From positions 51,131 to 115,130 of the forward strand of contig JANWXM010000011.1 of assembly GCA_025055285.1 (NCBI GenBank): a DNA stretch of 64,000 nucleotides, given 5' to 3'. The stretch is from Saprospiraceae bacterium. GTDB taxonomy: Bacteria; Bacteroidota; Bacteroidia; Chitinophagales; Saprospiraceae. Each line of letters opens with the position of its first letter. Within the stretch, counting starts at the first letter, position 1. Shown here one piece after another: positions 10,158-18,912 of the stretch. The notes under the pieces were generated by a model. That model was not told the origin of the DNA, made no database searches, and saw only the letters and a list, made by a program, of their open reading frames with translations. Made by a program: the position numbers and the translations under genes.

Positions 10158-10356
10158 TTTATATTAGGGTGAAATGTGCAGCGTCTTTCCACGAGACTGT
10201 CGGTAAGCCTGGGCAGGGGAATCTTGTCGGATTGGAGAAGATTGTTTTCGCGCTTGGTCGAAAATACAAACCTTAGGAGAGCCACTCTTAACGAAAATAC
10301 TCCGCCCTTCAGAGGAATACATAAGGGAACGGTAGGATTTTTCTAGGAAACGGCGG

Positions 10357-10364
10357 CAAATATA
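10357..10364 (-). promoter_or_regulatory. Possible -7 box for the giant adhesin gene; gene-free region 10165-10646
   Basis: On the minus strand the sequence reads TATATTTG, an exact match to TAnnTTTG. A clear -33 TTG at the usual distance was not found. If used, the leader would be about 190-270 nt depending on the start. The rest of the 10165-10646 stretch holds no gene that I recognise; short open frames there are not supported. Confidence 0.35.
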
Positions 10365-10633
10365 AAACTTTCGATGATTCACAGGCCGCTAATAGCATGC
10401 CAAAAACCAAACATTAGGGTTACTTTTGAAACTCATTTGCAAAAATTAGGTTTGTTAGGACTAAAAAGAGGATCAAGCGCTTTTTTGCAGAAAATGGGCC
10501 TGCTCCTTGTAGTGAAAAAGAGCCCTTTTTGAGCTTTAGACGGCAAAAAATTCTCTTAGCTACAGCGCGGTTGAAGAACTTAAAAATCTACTCTACTGGC
10601 GCCTTCTGCTGTCGCGAACATAGCACGACCTCA

Positions 10634-10641
10634 TATCTTTG
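10634..10641 (+). promoter_or_regulatory. -7 promoter box (TATCTTTG) immediately before the barrel-protein gene
   Basis: Exact TAnnTTTG match. The expected transcription start (about 10646) coincides with the first ATG at 10647, so either the mRNA is leaderless or translation begins at the ATG at 10677. The -33 element is not obvious. Confidence 0.4.
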
Positions 10642-10646
10642 CCCGC

Positions 10647-11423
10647 ATGTATACACGCTTTCAAACGCATGCGCTAATGCTTTTGACTGCGCTTTGCCTT
10701 TACTGGAAAGCAGCAGAGGCTCAGCAATTTCCTGAGCATCCTGAAGAAGAAGCGCGCAATACGGGGCGTGCCATCTTGCTAAATGTGAAAGGAGGTGCTC
10801 ATCTGCCCGGGGGTGATCTAAGTAAGCGGTTTGGCGCCTTTGGAAGTGTTGGCGGCAGTGCCGAATGGCTAGGAGCAAATAATTTTCTGTTTGGTCTCGA
10901 AGCACATTATTATTTTGCTGCACCCTCGAAAGAGGATCCGTTGGCAATTTTACGCACGCCTGAAGGCGACCTAATTGGGCGCGATCAATTTTTAGCCGAT
11001 GTGGATCTCCGCGGTCGCGGGCATTATTTGGGCGGAGCAATAGGCTATTTGTTCGCCAAAGCTGGAACGCGTTCGGGCCTGCGGCTAGTTTTAGGAGCAG
11101 GAGTAGTGCGCCATAAAATTCGCATTCAAGACGACGATCGCACGCTCGTGCAAGTGCAGGGCGAATATGCTAAAGGTTATGACCGGCTTACAGGCGGCCT
11201 GGCGTTTAATCAGTTTATCGGCTGGCAGCACCTCGCTCCTAACCGCCGAGCAAACTGGTTCGCAGGGTTAGAATTTACTCAAGCATTTACCCACACGCTG
11301 CGAGAATGGGATTTCACGAGCATGCGAAAACTCGAGGGCCGTCGCACCGATCTATGGTTTGGCCTCCGGCTCGGCTGGACGTTGCCACTGTATCAAACAC
11401 CGGCAGAAAAAATTTATTATTAA
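10647..11423 (+). CDS. Conserved outer-membrane beta-barrel-like protein
   Basis: 258 residues with a signal peptide (LLTALCLYWKAAEAQQ). The mature part has glycine-rich alternating strands typical of small outer-membrane barrels: VKGGAHLPGGDLSKRF, GSVGGSAEWLG, FLFGLEAHYYF, GLRLVLGAGV, WFAGLEFTQAF, and a final strand with WFGLRLGWTLPLY. No catalytic motif is visible. It stands directly before waaA on the same strand (about 80 bp gap), which suggests co-transcription with lipopolysaccharide assembly. The specific function is unknown to me; the barrel fold is an inference from strand pattern and signal peptide. Confidence 0.75.
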   Translation: MYTRFQTHALMLLTALCLYWKAAEAQQFPEHPEEEARNTGRAILLNVKGGAHLPGGDLSKRFGAFGSVGGSAEWLGANNFLFGLEAHYYFAAPSKEDPLAILRTPEGDLIGRDQFLADVDLRGRGHYLGGAIGYLFAKAGTRSGLRLVLGAGVVRHKIRIQDDDRTLVQVQGEYAKGYDRLTGGLAFNQFIGWQHLAPNRRANWFAGLEFTQAFTHTLREWDFTSMRKLEGRRTDLWFGLRLGWTLPLYQTPAEKIYY

Positions 11424-11506
11424 ACGCCCACTTCGGTTGCCGCTGACAAAGAAAGTTGAATTCTTCTGCTAGGAGAATCATTCATACGACGGAAAACGCA
11501 CCTCTT

Positions 11507-12721
11507 GTGTACGAACTTGCTATTCGCTTATTAACGGCAGGCCTATGGACGGCACAGCTGTTCTCCTCAAAAGCCCGTTTATGGGCCAAAGGCCGTAAAA
11601 ATTGGCGCAACCGGCTGACTTCCACTCCTCTTGGGCGCCAGCCCGTGTTGTGGATGCATGTCGCTTCCCTAGGTGAATTCGAACAGGGGCGCCCTATTCT
11701 CGAGGGCTTCCGCAAACAATACCCTTCGAGTTGGGTTGTCTTGTCTTTTTTTTCGCCTTCGGGCTATGAGGTGCGCAAAAACTACTCTGAAGCCGACGTC
11801 GTCTGCTATTTGCCCGCCGATACCCGGCAAAATGCGCGCGACTTTGTAGATCGCGTGCGGCCCGACGTAGTGATCTTCGTGAAATACGATTTATGGGCCA
11901 ACTACTTGTTTGAACTACGCCAACGCGGTATTCTTACACTACTCATAGCAGCACTATTCCGGCCCACTCAACCCTTTTTTCGGCCCTGGGGCAAGCTATG
12001 GCGGCAAATGCTCGGTTGTTTTTCGCACATTTTTACCCAAGATGTAGCTTCGGCTGAGCTGGTGCGCTGTATCGGCCTGAAAGCCGTAACCGCAGCGGGC
12101 GATACGCGGATAGACCGCGTCCTACAACTTGCTCAAGACCATATCCTTCTGGAGCGCCCGCCTCTTAGGGCCGACGTCATTGCAGGTAGTACATGGCCCG
12201 CCGACGAAGACCTTCTACTCCCCGTTATTCATGCTCCCGAACTCGCCCATTTGCACTGGATTCTTGCGCCCCACGAACCCTCAGCGCGTGCTATCCGGCG
12301 ACTGACGAAGCTCCTGCAGCGGTCGTGGGCACTTTACTCTCAATGGGATGGTCAGCAGATAGTCGAGGTACTGATCATAGACAGCGTGGGCCTGCTTGGG
12401 CGGCTTTACCGGTATGCGCGCTTTGCCTACGTTGGCGGTGGTTTTGGGCGTGGTATTCACAATACGCTAGAGCCAGCGGCTTACGGTTTGCCGGTGCTGT
12501 TTGGTCCTAAATACAAACATTTTGAGGAAGCTCGCCAATTCGTTCAACGCGGAGGTGCCTTTCCGGTGCGAAGCTCGGCAGAACTCTTGCAGGCAATTCA
12601 ACGCCTGGAGCAACCTGACGAATATGAGCGCGCTTCAATCGCCGTACGGCAGTTCCTGTATGAAAATCGAGGAGCTTCAGTACAGATCCTACAATTCCTG
12701 ACAAAAAACCTTCTTTTTTAA
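11507..12721 (+). CDS. waaA: 3-deoxy-D-manno-octulosonic acid (Kdo) transferase
   Basis: Transfers Kdo to lipid A precursor at the inner membrane. Recognised from the N-terminal hydrophobic anchor followed by KARLWAKGRKNW, the HVASLGEFEQGRPILE segment with the catalytic Glu region, VVLSFFSPSGYE, YLPADT, FVKYDLWANYL, and the C-terminal GT-B half with YVGGGFGRGIHNTLEPA and GLPVLFGP. The frame is open upstream to a TTG at 11456, but the family normally starts right before the membrane segment, which favours the GTG at 11507 (405 codons with stop). With lpxH nearby, it shows that lipid A and inner core are made. Confidence 0.93.
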   Translation: MYELAIRLLTAGLWTAQLFSSKARLWAKGRKNWRNRLTSTPLGRQPVLWMHVASLGEFEQGRPILEGFRKQYPSSWVVLSFFSPSGYEVRKNYSEADVVCYLPADTRQNARDFVDRVRPDVVIFVKYDLWANYLFELRQRGILTLLIAALFRPTQPFFRPWGKLWRQMLGCFSHIFTQDVASAELVRCIGLKAVTAAGDTRIDRVLQLAQDHILLERPPLRADVIAGSTWPADEDLLLPVIHAPELAHLHWILAPHEPSARAIRRLTKLLQRSWALYSQWDGQQIVEVLIIDSVGLLGRLYRYARFAYVGGGFGRGIHNTLEPAAYGLPVLFGPKYKHFEEARQFVQRGGAFPVRSSAELLQAIQRLEQPDEYERASIAVRQFLYENRGASVQILQFLTKNLLF

Positions 12722-13213
12722 AAAAGAGTCATCCACGTGCAAAAGGGCATCCTGTACTGCTGTTGACTTATTTATAGGGCTTTTCTAAGCAAAAATCGGG
12801 AGAATCTCTTCTCATGACAGACCTAATGCAGGCGATACAGTATGCCGTTTCTCTTCGGGGAGTATCGTTCAATTGAGGCGGGCACCTTGTTGTCCCGTAA
12901 CTGCCTGACTTACCGAGTAGAACAAAGACTCCTCTACCTCATCCGCCGTCTCGACAAACGTTATCTCTCATTGAGGAGTGCCGATGCCGGCCGGAGGCAC
13001 TGTTAGCAGAAGAAAGAGCCTGGAGGGAAGGACTATAGCCAAGTGGATTGGACGCCAATTGGCGCTCTACGCCAACAGCGAACAACGACAATAATTTGTA
13101 AAGATTTTCATCCTGGTCTTCCTGTAGTATGCGCAAGAATATGGGCCTTCGCCTAACAAGGATTCTTTTCGAGCGTTTCATGGCCTGAGAACTGCAACAT
13201 TTGTTTTACTGCT
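12722..13213 (+). other. Gene-free stretch
   Basis: No convincing gene. The only longer open frame (minus strand, 12939-13181) has no recognisable content. One hairpin is visible: AGTGCC at 12977-12982 pairs with GGCACT at 12996-13001 around a CCGGCCGG palindrome. Confidence 0.5.
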
Positions 13214-14653
13214 TTGCTTACGAGACACCACAATACGGAGCGTACGGAAGTAGCCATAACTCGAAAGCGCACTTGGTATCGCTTGTTGAGACAAGCACTT
13301 AGTGGCGCAGAATTGAATTACACGCGCGGCAGTATAGACCGAGCTATTATTCTTTTGGCCATTCCGATGATTTTGGAAATGGTCATGGAGTCGCTTTTCG
13401 TTGTAATAGATGCTTACTTTGTTGCGCAGCTCAGCAAAGAAGCAATTACGACGTTAGGTTTGACGGAGTCAGTGCTTACAATAGTGTACGCAGTAAGCAT
13501 TGGATTGAGTGCTGCAGCAACAGCAATGGTGTCTCGGCGGGTAGGAGAGGGGCGGAGGCGGGCAGCAGCGGTGGTAGGTGCACAGGCTCTGCTGGTGGCA
13601 GTGTTGTTGTCAGCCTTGCTGGCTATACCAGGCTATTGGTTTGCTGAGGATATTTTGCGCCTGATGTCGAGGGATTTAGCAGTGGCAACAACAGGCACAC
13701 CTTTTACAAGGCTGCTGCTGACGTTCAATCTGCCTATTCTGCTTTTATGGATGCTGAATGGCGTATTTCGCGGCGCAGGAGATGCTGCTACTGCCATGCG
13801 AGCCCTTTGGTTGGCAAATGGTGTCAACTTGGTGCTCGACCCTGTGCTTATCTTTGGATTTGGGCCCTTCCCAGAGCTAGGTTTGTTGGGTGCGGGTGTA
13901 GCTACTGTGGTTGGGCGTTCAGCAGGCGTGTTGTATCAGTTGTGGCATTTGTTCGCCGTAGGGCGGGTCGTACATCTACATATCCGCTTTATGCTTCGGC
14001 CCTACTGGAACCTCGTGCGTCGTTTGTTAATCTTAGCCTCTGGCAGCACAGGTCAATACCTCATCGCTTCCTCGAGTTGGATCTTCCTCATCGGTATTCT
14101 GGGCCAGATTGATACGGCGCTTACTGCAGGATATACGCTTGCTATTCGAATCATGTTGTTTACGTTATTACCTTCGTGGGGCCTCGCAAATGCTGCAGCT
14201 ACGCTTGTAGGGCAGAACCTGGGCGCTAATCAACCCGAACGCGCCGAGCGCTCCGTTTGGCGAGCAGGCTTTTTTAACATGGTTTTCCTCGCCGTTGTTG
14301 GTCTCTTCTATATCCTCGCCGCGCCTCTACTCATCGGCCTGTTCACCCGCGATTCACAGACGGTATCGTCAGGTGCCCTAGCGCTGCGTATCATTTCGAC
14401 AGGTTATGTCTTTTACGGGTACAGTATGATTCTGTCGCAAGCCATCAACGGCGCAGGAGATACAAGAACACCCACCCTTCTCAATTTTGTTTGTTTTTGG
14501 CTCATCGAGGCACCGTTAGCTTGGTGGCTGGCGATGGAATTAAACTGGCAAGAAGAGGGCGTTTACTACAGTATCGTTTTTGCAGAATCTCTACTGGCCT
14601 TAATACTGGCAGCCGTCTTCCGAACGGGCTATTGGAAACGGACGATCGTGTAG
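13214..14653 (+). CDS. MATE family multidrug/toxin efflux transporter
   Basis: 479 residues with about twelve hydrophobic segments. The two homologous halves each begin with a family signature: IDRAIILLAIPMILEMVMES with VVIDAYFVAQL in the first half and the GSTGQYLIASSSW region in the second. NGVFRGAGDAATAMRALW and INGAGDTRTPTLLNF are the repeated internal motifs of MATE exporters, which expel cationic compounds against a Na+ or H+ gradient. The frame has no ATG before residue 52, so the start is a TTG (13214 or a later TTG near residue 24). Substrate cannot be told from sequence. Confidence 0.9.
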   Translation: MLTRHHNTERTEVAITRKRTWYRLLRQALSGAELNYTRGSIDRAIILLAIPMILEMVMESLFVVIDAYFVAQLSKEAITTLGLTESVLTIVYAVSIGLSAAATAMVSRRVGEGRRRAAAVVGAQALLVAVLLSALLAIPGYWFAEDILRLMSRDLAVATTGTPFTRLLLTFNLPILLLWMLNGVFRGAGDAATAMRALWLANGVNLVLDPVLIFGFGPFPELGLLGAGVATVVGRSAGVLYQLWHLFAVGRVVHLHIRFMLRPYWNLVRRLLILASGSTGQYLIASSSWIFLIGILGQIDTALTAGYTLAIRIMLFTLLPSWGLANAAATLVGQNLGANQPERAERSVWRAGFFNMVFLAVVGLFYILAAPLLIGLFTRDSQTVSSGALALRIISTGYVFYGYSMILSQAINGAGDTRTPTLLNFVCFWLIEAPLAWWLAMELNWQEEGVYYSIVFAESLLALILAAVFRTGYWKRTIV

Positions 14654-14736
14654 AGCGAACGGCCCGCGCCGCTGGTCAGCATGTGCGCTTCTTTTTTGCC
14701 CGTACCAATTTTTCGAGATTACCTGAAAGTTAGACA

Positions 14737-15231
14737 CTATACGACGCGTCGATGCCAGCTAGTGGCGAAAGGAATTAGCCAGCACTTGTTCAAATCGCGC
14801 TTGGTTTGCACTAACGTATTCACTACGAGGGTATTAGGCCCTATTCGCCCTTGGCGAACATATTCGGCAAATTCGTCGCGATGAGCCACGTGAAGGCAGT
14901 TGTCTTCTACCCATCCGAAGCGTAAGCGGTCCAACAGATCCACGCCCAATTGGTGACTCATCGCCTCTAAGAAATGTACAGACTTATCTACTGAGCAGCC
15001 GCTAATGCCAGCTTGGCTTTCGTCTACCATAAGGAGCACAAATTGCCGAGCGAAGACTTCCCCGACGGCCTTGAGCGCCTTATTGTGGGCTGTCCAACGC
15101 TGAACGAAATCATCGAGTGCTTCCTGGAGCGTTTCGGCTTCGCGCTCCGTAAGCAGGCGTGCACATACGTATACCCACACGCGCGAGGCATCGTCGAAGT
15201 CGGCAAGATGAGCAAGGCGAGGCGTGAACAT
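14737..15231 (-). CDS. Conserved Bacteroidota protein of unknown function
   Basis: 164 residues. The central segment MVDESQAGISGCSVDKSVHF is highly characteristic of a family widespread in Bacteroidota and often labelled ABC transporter ATPase in databases, although no Walker motif is present, so that label is not supported. The product has no signal peptide or membrane segment. It follows the CCG-domain Fe-S protein by 12 bp on the same strand and is probably the third gene of that operon. Confidence 0.7.
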   Translation of the reverse strand: MFTPRLAHLADFDDASRVWVYVCARLLTEREAETLQEALDDFVQRWTAHNKALKAVGEVFARQFVLLMVDESQAGISGCSVDKSVHFLEAMSHQLGVDLLDRLRFGWVEDNCLHVAHRDEFAEYVRQGRIGPNTLVVNTLVQTKRDLNKCWLIPFATSWHRRVV

Positions 15232-15243
15232 AGGCGCACGGAT

Positions 15244-16026
15244 TTATAACGACTGAAGGATCATCTCTGACAGGTCGTAAACCAATACATCTTCGCTTTT
15301 ATCCTTAGCTTTCAAACCATCTTGAAGCATGGTAATGCAGAATGGACAATTCGCCGCTATTATTTGAGGCTGATTCTCCAAGGCTTCTTCGACGCGCTCC
15401 ACGTTAATGCGTTTGTCGCCTGGCTCGTCTTCTTTCCACATTTGTGCGCCACCTGCGCCGCAACAGAAGCCATTCTTACGCGAGCGTTTCATCTCAACTA
15501 ATTCGACTTCAAGGGCTTCAAGTAAAGCTCGAGGTGCTTCGTAAACGCCATTTGCTCGCCCTAGGTAACAAGAGTCGTGGTAGGTCACGCGTGTGTTTTT
15601 TAAGCCTCCCTCTTCTTTGATTCTTAGCTTGCCACTTGAGAGGAGCTCCTGGAGCAACTGGGTGTGGTGTATGACTTCATAATGGCCTCCTAGCGCTGGG
15701 TATTCGTTTTTGAGCGTGTTAAAGCAGTGAGGACAAGTAGTAACGATTTTCCGAACGCCATAGAGATTAAGCGTTTCAATGTTCATTGTAGCCAGCATCT
15801 GAAAAAGTAATTCGTTGCCAGCTCGTCGAGCAGGGTCTCCTGTGCAGCGTTCTTCTTGTCCTAAAATAGCAAAGGAGACGCCTGCATGGTGAAGGATTTC
15901 GCATAAGGCGCGAGTTACCTTCTGAGCGCGGGCGTCAAAAGAACCAGCGCATCCTACCCAGAAGAGAATTTCGGGTGCTTGGCCTTCGGCTTGCATTTCA
16001 GCTATCGTTTTAGCGAGCATAGGCAT
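15244..16026 (-). CDS. Cysteine-rich (CCG domain) Fe-S oxidoreductase subunit, HdrB/GlpC-like
   Basis: 260 residues. Cysteine motifs in order: WVGCAGSFD, CTGDPARRAGNE, CPHCFNTLKNEY, YHDSCYLGRANG, CCGAGGAQMW and CPFCITML, the pattern of the cysteine-rich domain found in heterodisulfide reductase subunit B, GlcF and related electron-transfer proteins. It lies 36 bp downstream of the membrane Fe-S protein gene on the same strand; together they form the two-gene unit common in Bacteroidota and presumably move electrons between a cytoplasmic donor and the quinone pool. The donor and acceptor are unknown. Confidence 0.85.
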   Translation of the reverse strand: MPMLAKTIAEMQAEGQAPEILFWVGCAGSFDARAQKVTRALCEILHHAGVSFAILGQEERCTGDPARRAGNELLFQMLATMNIETLNLYGVRKIVTTCPHCFNTLKNEYPALGGHYEVIHHTQLLQELLSSGKLRIKEEGGLKNTRVTYHDSCYLGRANGVYEAPRALLEALEVELVEMKRSRKNGFCCGAGGAQMWKEDEPGDKRINVERVEEALENQPQIIAANCPFCITMLQDGLKAKDKSEDVLVYDLSEMILQSL

Positions 16027-16062
16027 AGATATGGCAATATGTCCTACTCAGTGAGGTATAAT

Positions 16063-17373
16063 TTAATTTTTTCTCCAGGCGTCTCGAGGTTCACTCATAG
16101 CCCAAGCAGCGCCGTTGTTCTCAAGAGCGTTAAATAGCGGAAGCCAATCGCTTGGCCCTGCTCCTTGAGTGAGAATTTCATAGCGACGCATTTGAAGAAT
16201 GATCTCCATTGGGTTGATGAGCACAGGGCATGCTTCTACACAGGCATTGCAGGTCGTGCAAGCATGCAGCTCTTCCGGGCTAATGTAGTCGAAAAGGCTT
16301 TTACCGTCGTTGTAATTTTGTAAGTGCTGCTTTCCGGAAGCTAGATTCATCCCTACCTCCTCGGCGCGGTCGCGCACGGCCATAACGATTTTGCGCGGAC
16401 TTAATTTCTTGCCGGTGATATTGGCCGGGCATACCGCGGTGCATCGTCCACACTCTGTGCAGGCGTATGCCTGTAAGATATGCCCTCGACTAAGGCTAAA
16501 TACATCATTAGCGCCGAAAACAGGGAGCTCTGTAGGTGCATTCGCCTCAGGTTGCTCCAGGCCCATCAGGATGCGCACTTCCCTCTGCACCTCGGGCATA
16601 TGGGTCATTTGCCCTTTCGGTCTCAAGGGTGCGTACCAAGTACTGGGAAAAGCTAAAAGAATGTGTAGATGCTTAGAATAGGGAAGGTAACACAAAAAGC
16701 TAAATACGGTGAGGATATGAAGCCACCAGCCGAAGCGCTCTATGCCGATAAGCAAGGGCGTATCTAATGTACTGAGGAAAGTAGTACCTAGCCACTGGCT
16801 AATGGCTAGCGGGCCTGTAGGTACGTAGGGATCGACGCCGCGTGTTTGTAAAACACCATCAGCGCTATTCATGGTGAAAATCCCAAAAATCAGAACAATT
16901 TCTCCAATTAGGATGTAGTTTGCATCGCGAAAAGGCCACCCTCGCATCTCGGGTTTCCAGAAGCGAGGCACTTTGAGCAAATTTCGCCGGGCCAAAAAAA
17001 CAACAGTAGCCACGAGCGCTAATACAGAGAGTATCTCGATAAAATTTATGACGAAAGTATAAAATCCACCCAAATAGGGCGCAAAAAAGCGGTGTTTGCC
17101 AGTGATGCCATCTATTAGAATTTCTATCAGCTCGACTTGCGTAATCAAGAAAGCTACGTAAATGAATAAATGAAATAAGGCGGGTAGCCAGTTCTTAAAC
17201 ATTTTTTGTTGCCCGAAGGCGACGAGTAGCGTATTTCGCCAGCGTTCCAAGCGATTTCCCTCAAAGGGCTCTGGCTTCCCTAGGTGAATATTCTGCCAAA
17301 CTCGCCTGTATCCTCGATAGGCAATGCCGAGAGTTAGTCCAAGTACGCTTAAGAAAAGCAATTGTTGAAGCAT
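16063..17373 (-). CDS. Membrane-bound 4Fe-4S dicluster protein (HdrC/NarI-like)
   Basis: About 436 residues from the ATG at 17373 (the frame extends to 17427, but the membrane segment MLQQLLFLSVLG fits as the natural N terminus). The first 260 residues carry about five or six hydrophobic helices, including FHLFIYVAFLITQ and GWWLHILTVFSFLCYLPYSKHLHI with histidines that could ligate haem. The C-terminal part holds two clusters: CTECGRCTAVCP and CTTCNACVEACP. Upstream and co-oriented with the CCG-domain protein, it would be the membrane anchor of that electron-transfer complex. Confidence 0.85.
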   Translation of the reverse strand: MLQQLLFLSVLGLTLGIAYRGYRRVWQNIHLGKPEPFEGNRLERWRNTLLVAFGQQKMFKNWLPALFHLFIYVAFLITQVELIEILIDGITGKHRFFAPYLGGFYTFVINFIEILSVLALVATVVFLARRNLLKVPRFWKPEMRGWPFRDANYILIGEIVLIFGIFTMNSADGVLQTRGVDPYVPTGPLAISQWLGTTFLSTLDTPLLIGIERFGWWLHILTVFSFLCYLPYSKHLHILLAFPSTWYAPLRPKGQMTHMPEVQREVRILMGLEQPEANAPTELPVFGANDVFSLSRGHILQAYACTECGRCTAVCPANITGKKLSPRKIVMAVRDRAEEVGMNLASGKQHLQNYNDGKSLFDYISPEELHACTTCNACVEACPVLINPMEIILQMRRYEILTQGAGPSDWLPLFNALENNGAAWAMSEPRDAWRKN

Positions 17374-17522
17374 AGATAACTTCTTTAACAGCGAAAAGTA
17401 CGACGATGCCAACAGATTTTTGTGCAAGCGAGTAAGAGGTTTTTACCGGAGCGACTTGGAAAAAGTCTTCCTCTTAACAAGATGAGGTCACTAGTTTTTC
17501 TTTTTCCTAATTTATTCGCCTC

Positions 17523-18026
17523 ATGAAGATTTTAAATCAGCATCAGATTCAGCAAAAAATCAAGCGTTTAGCTATTCAAATTCTAGAGCGCCACTACGGC
17601 GAAACTGAGCTAATCCTCGCCGGACTAAACAATAAAGGCTTGGCCTTTGCTCAACTCTTACTGGCAGAGTTGCGCGCTGCAGCGCTGAAAGACATGACAT
17701 TTATACTTACACGTATCCGGCTAAATCCTGCTGCACCTCTAGAGTACGAACCTGTTCTCGAGCTTCCCGCAGAGCAACTGCAAGGAAAGACCGTCATTGT
17801 TGTTGATGACGTAGCCAATACAGGGCGCACTCTATTTTTTGCAATGAGGCCTCTCCTAAACACCGTGCCTCGTCGAGTGGAAGTAGCCGTCTTAGTGGAC
17901 AGAAAGCATAAGTCTTTTCCCATTCAGCCCGACTATGTTGGGTTGTCTTTGTACACTACCATGCGTGATGACATTGATGTCCAGCTAGAAGGTGGCGAGG
18001 AGGGCATGGCTGTTTACTTGCGCTAG
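17523..18026 (+). CDS. PyrR-like phosphoribosyltransferase domain protein
   Basis: 167 residues, a complete type I phosphoribosyltransferase fold. The PRPP-binding loop VIVVDDVANTGRTL is at residues 91-104, preceded by LILAGLNNKGLAFA and followed by LVDRKHKSFPIQPDYVG, which resembles the PyrR/uracil phosphoribosyltransferase group. Members may act as enzymes or as nucleotide-responsive regulators; no pyrimidine gene adjoins it (carA is about 44 kb away), so substrate remains open. Transcribed divergently from the Fe-S operon. Confidence 0.8.
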   Translation: MKILNQHQIQQKIKRLAIQILERHYGETELILAGLNNKGLAFAQLLLAELRAAALKDMTFILTRIRLNPAAPLEYEPVLELPAEQLQGKTVIVVDDVANTGRTLFFAMRPLLNTVPRRVEVAVLVDRKHKSFPIQPDYVGLSLYTTMRDDIDVQLEGGEEGMAVYLR

Positions 18027-18033
18027 CGCCTTT

Positions 18034-18513
18034 TCATTTATTGCTCTCTTGGGCTCGACCAACAGCGCCGCCCGTGCGCGCTTGGTCGCTGAACCAAGCT
18101 GCCAATGAGCGCCGCTGCTCAGCAGTGAGTCGAGCCTCGGCATGTATCCACGTATAACTGCGCAAGGGCATTTCCCCGTCTAAGACTACTTCCGAACACG
18201 CTTCAAGCGCTTCCGTTTGTTCATGAGGCGGCATACTGCCAAATACACTAAAGTTTATGTGTTCTCGCGCTTCCTTGACGTGGTGATCCAACCACCACGA
18301 AATAGGAGCCACTTGCCCATACCAGGGGTAGTGAGTTTGGTATGAGTGACAATCATAGCAGGCAGCCCTGAGCAAGGTCCTTACTTCAGAAGGCGCTCTC
18401 AGCGTTGTGCAAAGGTCTTGGGCTGCATCTACAACAGGGACAGACCGGTTGGAGCGAATAAATTGAATGGCGATAAAGGCCAGAGCAAGTACAGCTAATA
18501 TTCGGTATTTCAT
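18034..18513 (-). CDS. Haem-binding domain protein, membrane anchored (c-type cytochrome-like)
   Basis: 159 residues. An N-terminal hydrophobic segment (YRILAVLALAFIAIQFI) exports or anchors the protein. The motif CYDCHSYQTHYPWYGQVAP contains the CxxCH needed for covalent haem c, and the following WWLDHHVKEAREHINFS matches the haem-binding domain family typical of Bacteroidota. Likely a periplasmic electron carrier. It ends 8 bp from the convergent phosphoribosyltransferase gene. Confidence 0.82.
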   Translation of the reverse strand: MKYRILAVLALAFIAIQFIRSNRSVPVVDAAQDLCTTLRAPSEVRTLLRAACYDCHSYQTHYPWYGQVAPISWWLDHHVKEAREHINFSVFGSMPPHEQTEALEACSEVVLDGEMPLRSYTWIHAEARLTAEQRRSLAAWFSDQARTGGAVGRAQESNK

Positions 18514-18658
18514 GTCTTCAGGTTCTCTATCTGCGAATTTATGTTTAGCAAAACCGCATCTCTGCGTATTGAAAGCAAAAGTATCAGCTCTTCTCCGGTA
18601 GTTTATGAATTTATGAAGACCAATAAAAAGTAATCATAACTTCATGTTTTTTTAACAA

Positions 18659-18686
18659 TTGTTTGATTGTTAGCCCTCTATATTTG
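18659..18686 (+). promoter_or_regulatory. Candidate promoter in the gene-free stretch 18514-18912
   Basis: TTG at 18659-18661, 17 bp, then TATATTTG at 18679-18686 (TAnnTTTG). It would give lpxH a leader of about 220 nt. The rest of the stretch is AT-rich at 18600-18740 and shows no supported gene. Confidence 0.4.
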
Positions 18687-18912
18687 TACAGCTCTATATA
18701 CTTTTTTAGAAATTTGGAAAAATCTAGAATTTACATGTAAAAAATCCCGCGCTGCACCTATCGTCTCTTCCATTATGTCTTACCTTCCTTTTTGGTCGCT
18801 CGCACTGGATGCTGTGGCGCTAGCCAGAACTTCGCTCCAGATACTTTTCGGATGGCGTGCTAGCGCGGGTCTTTGAACAAACAACTAATACATATCCGAT
18901 AACCGCCTAATA

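Noticed and set aside
12939-13181. 80-codon minus-strand frame between waaA and the MATE gene
   Set aside because: No recognisable content and no promoter-like sequence ahead of it.
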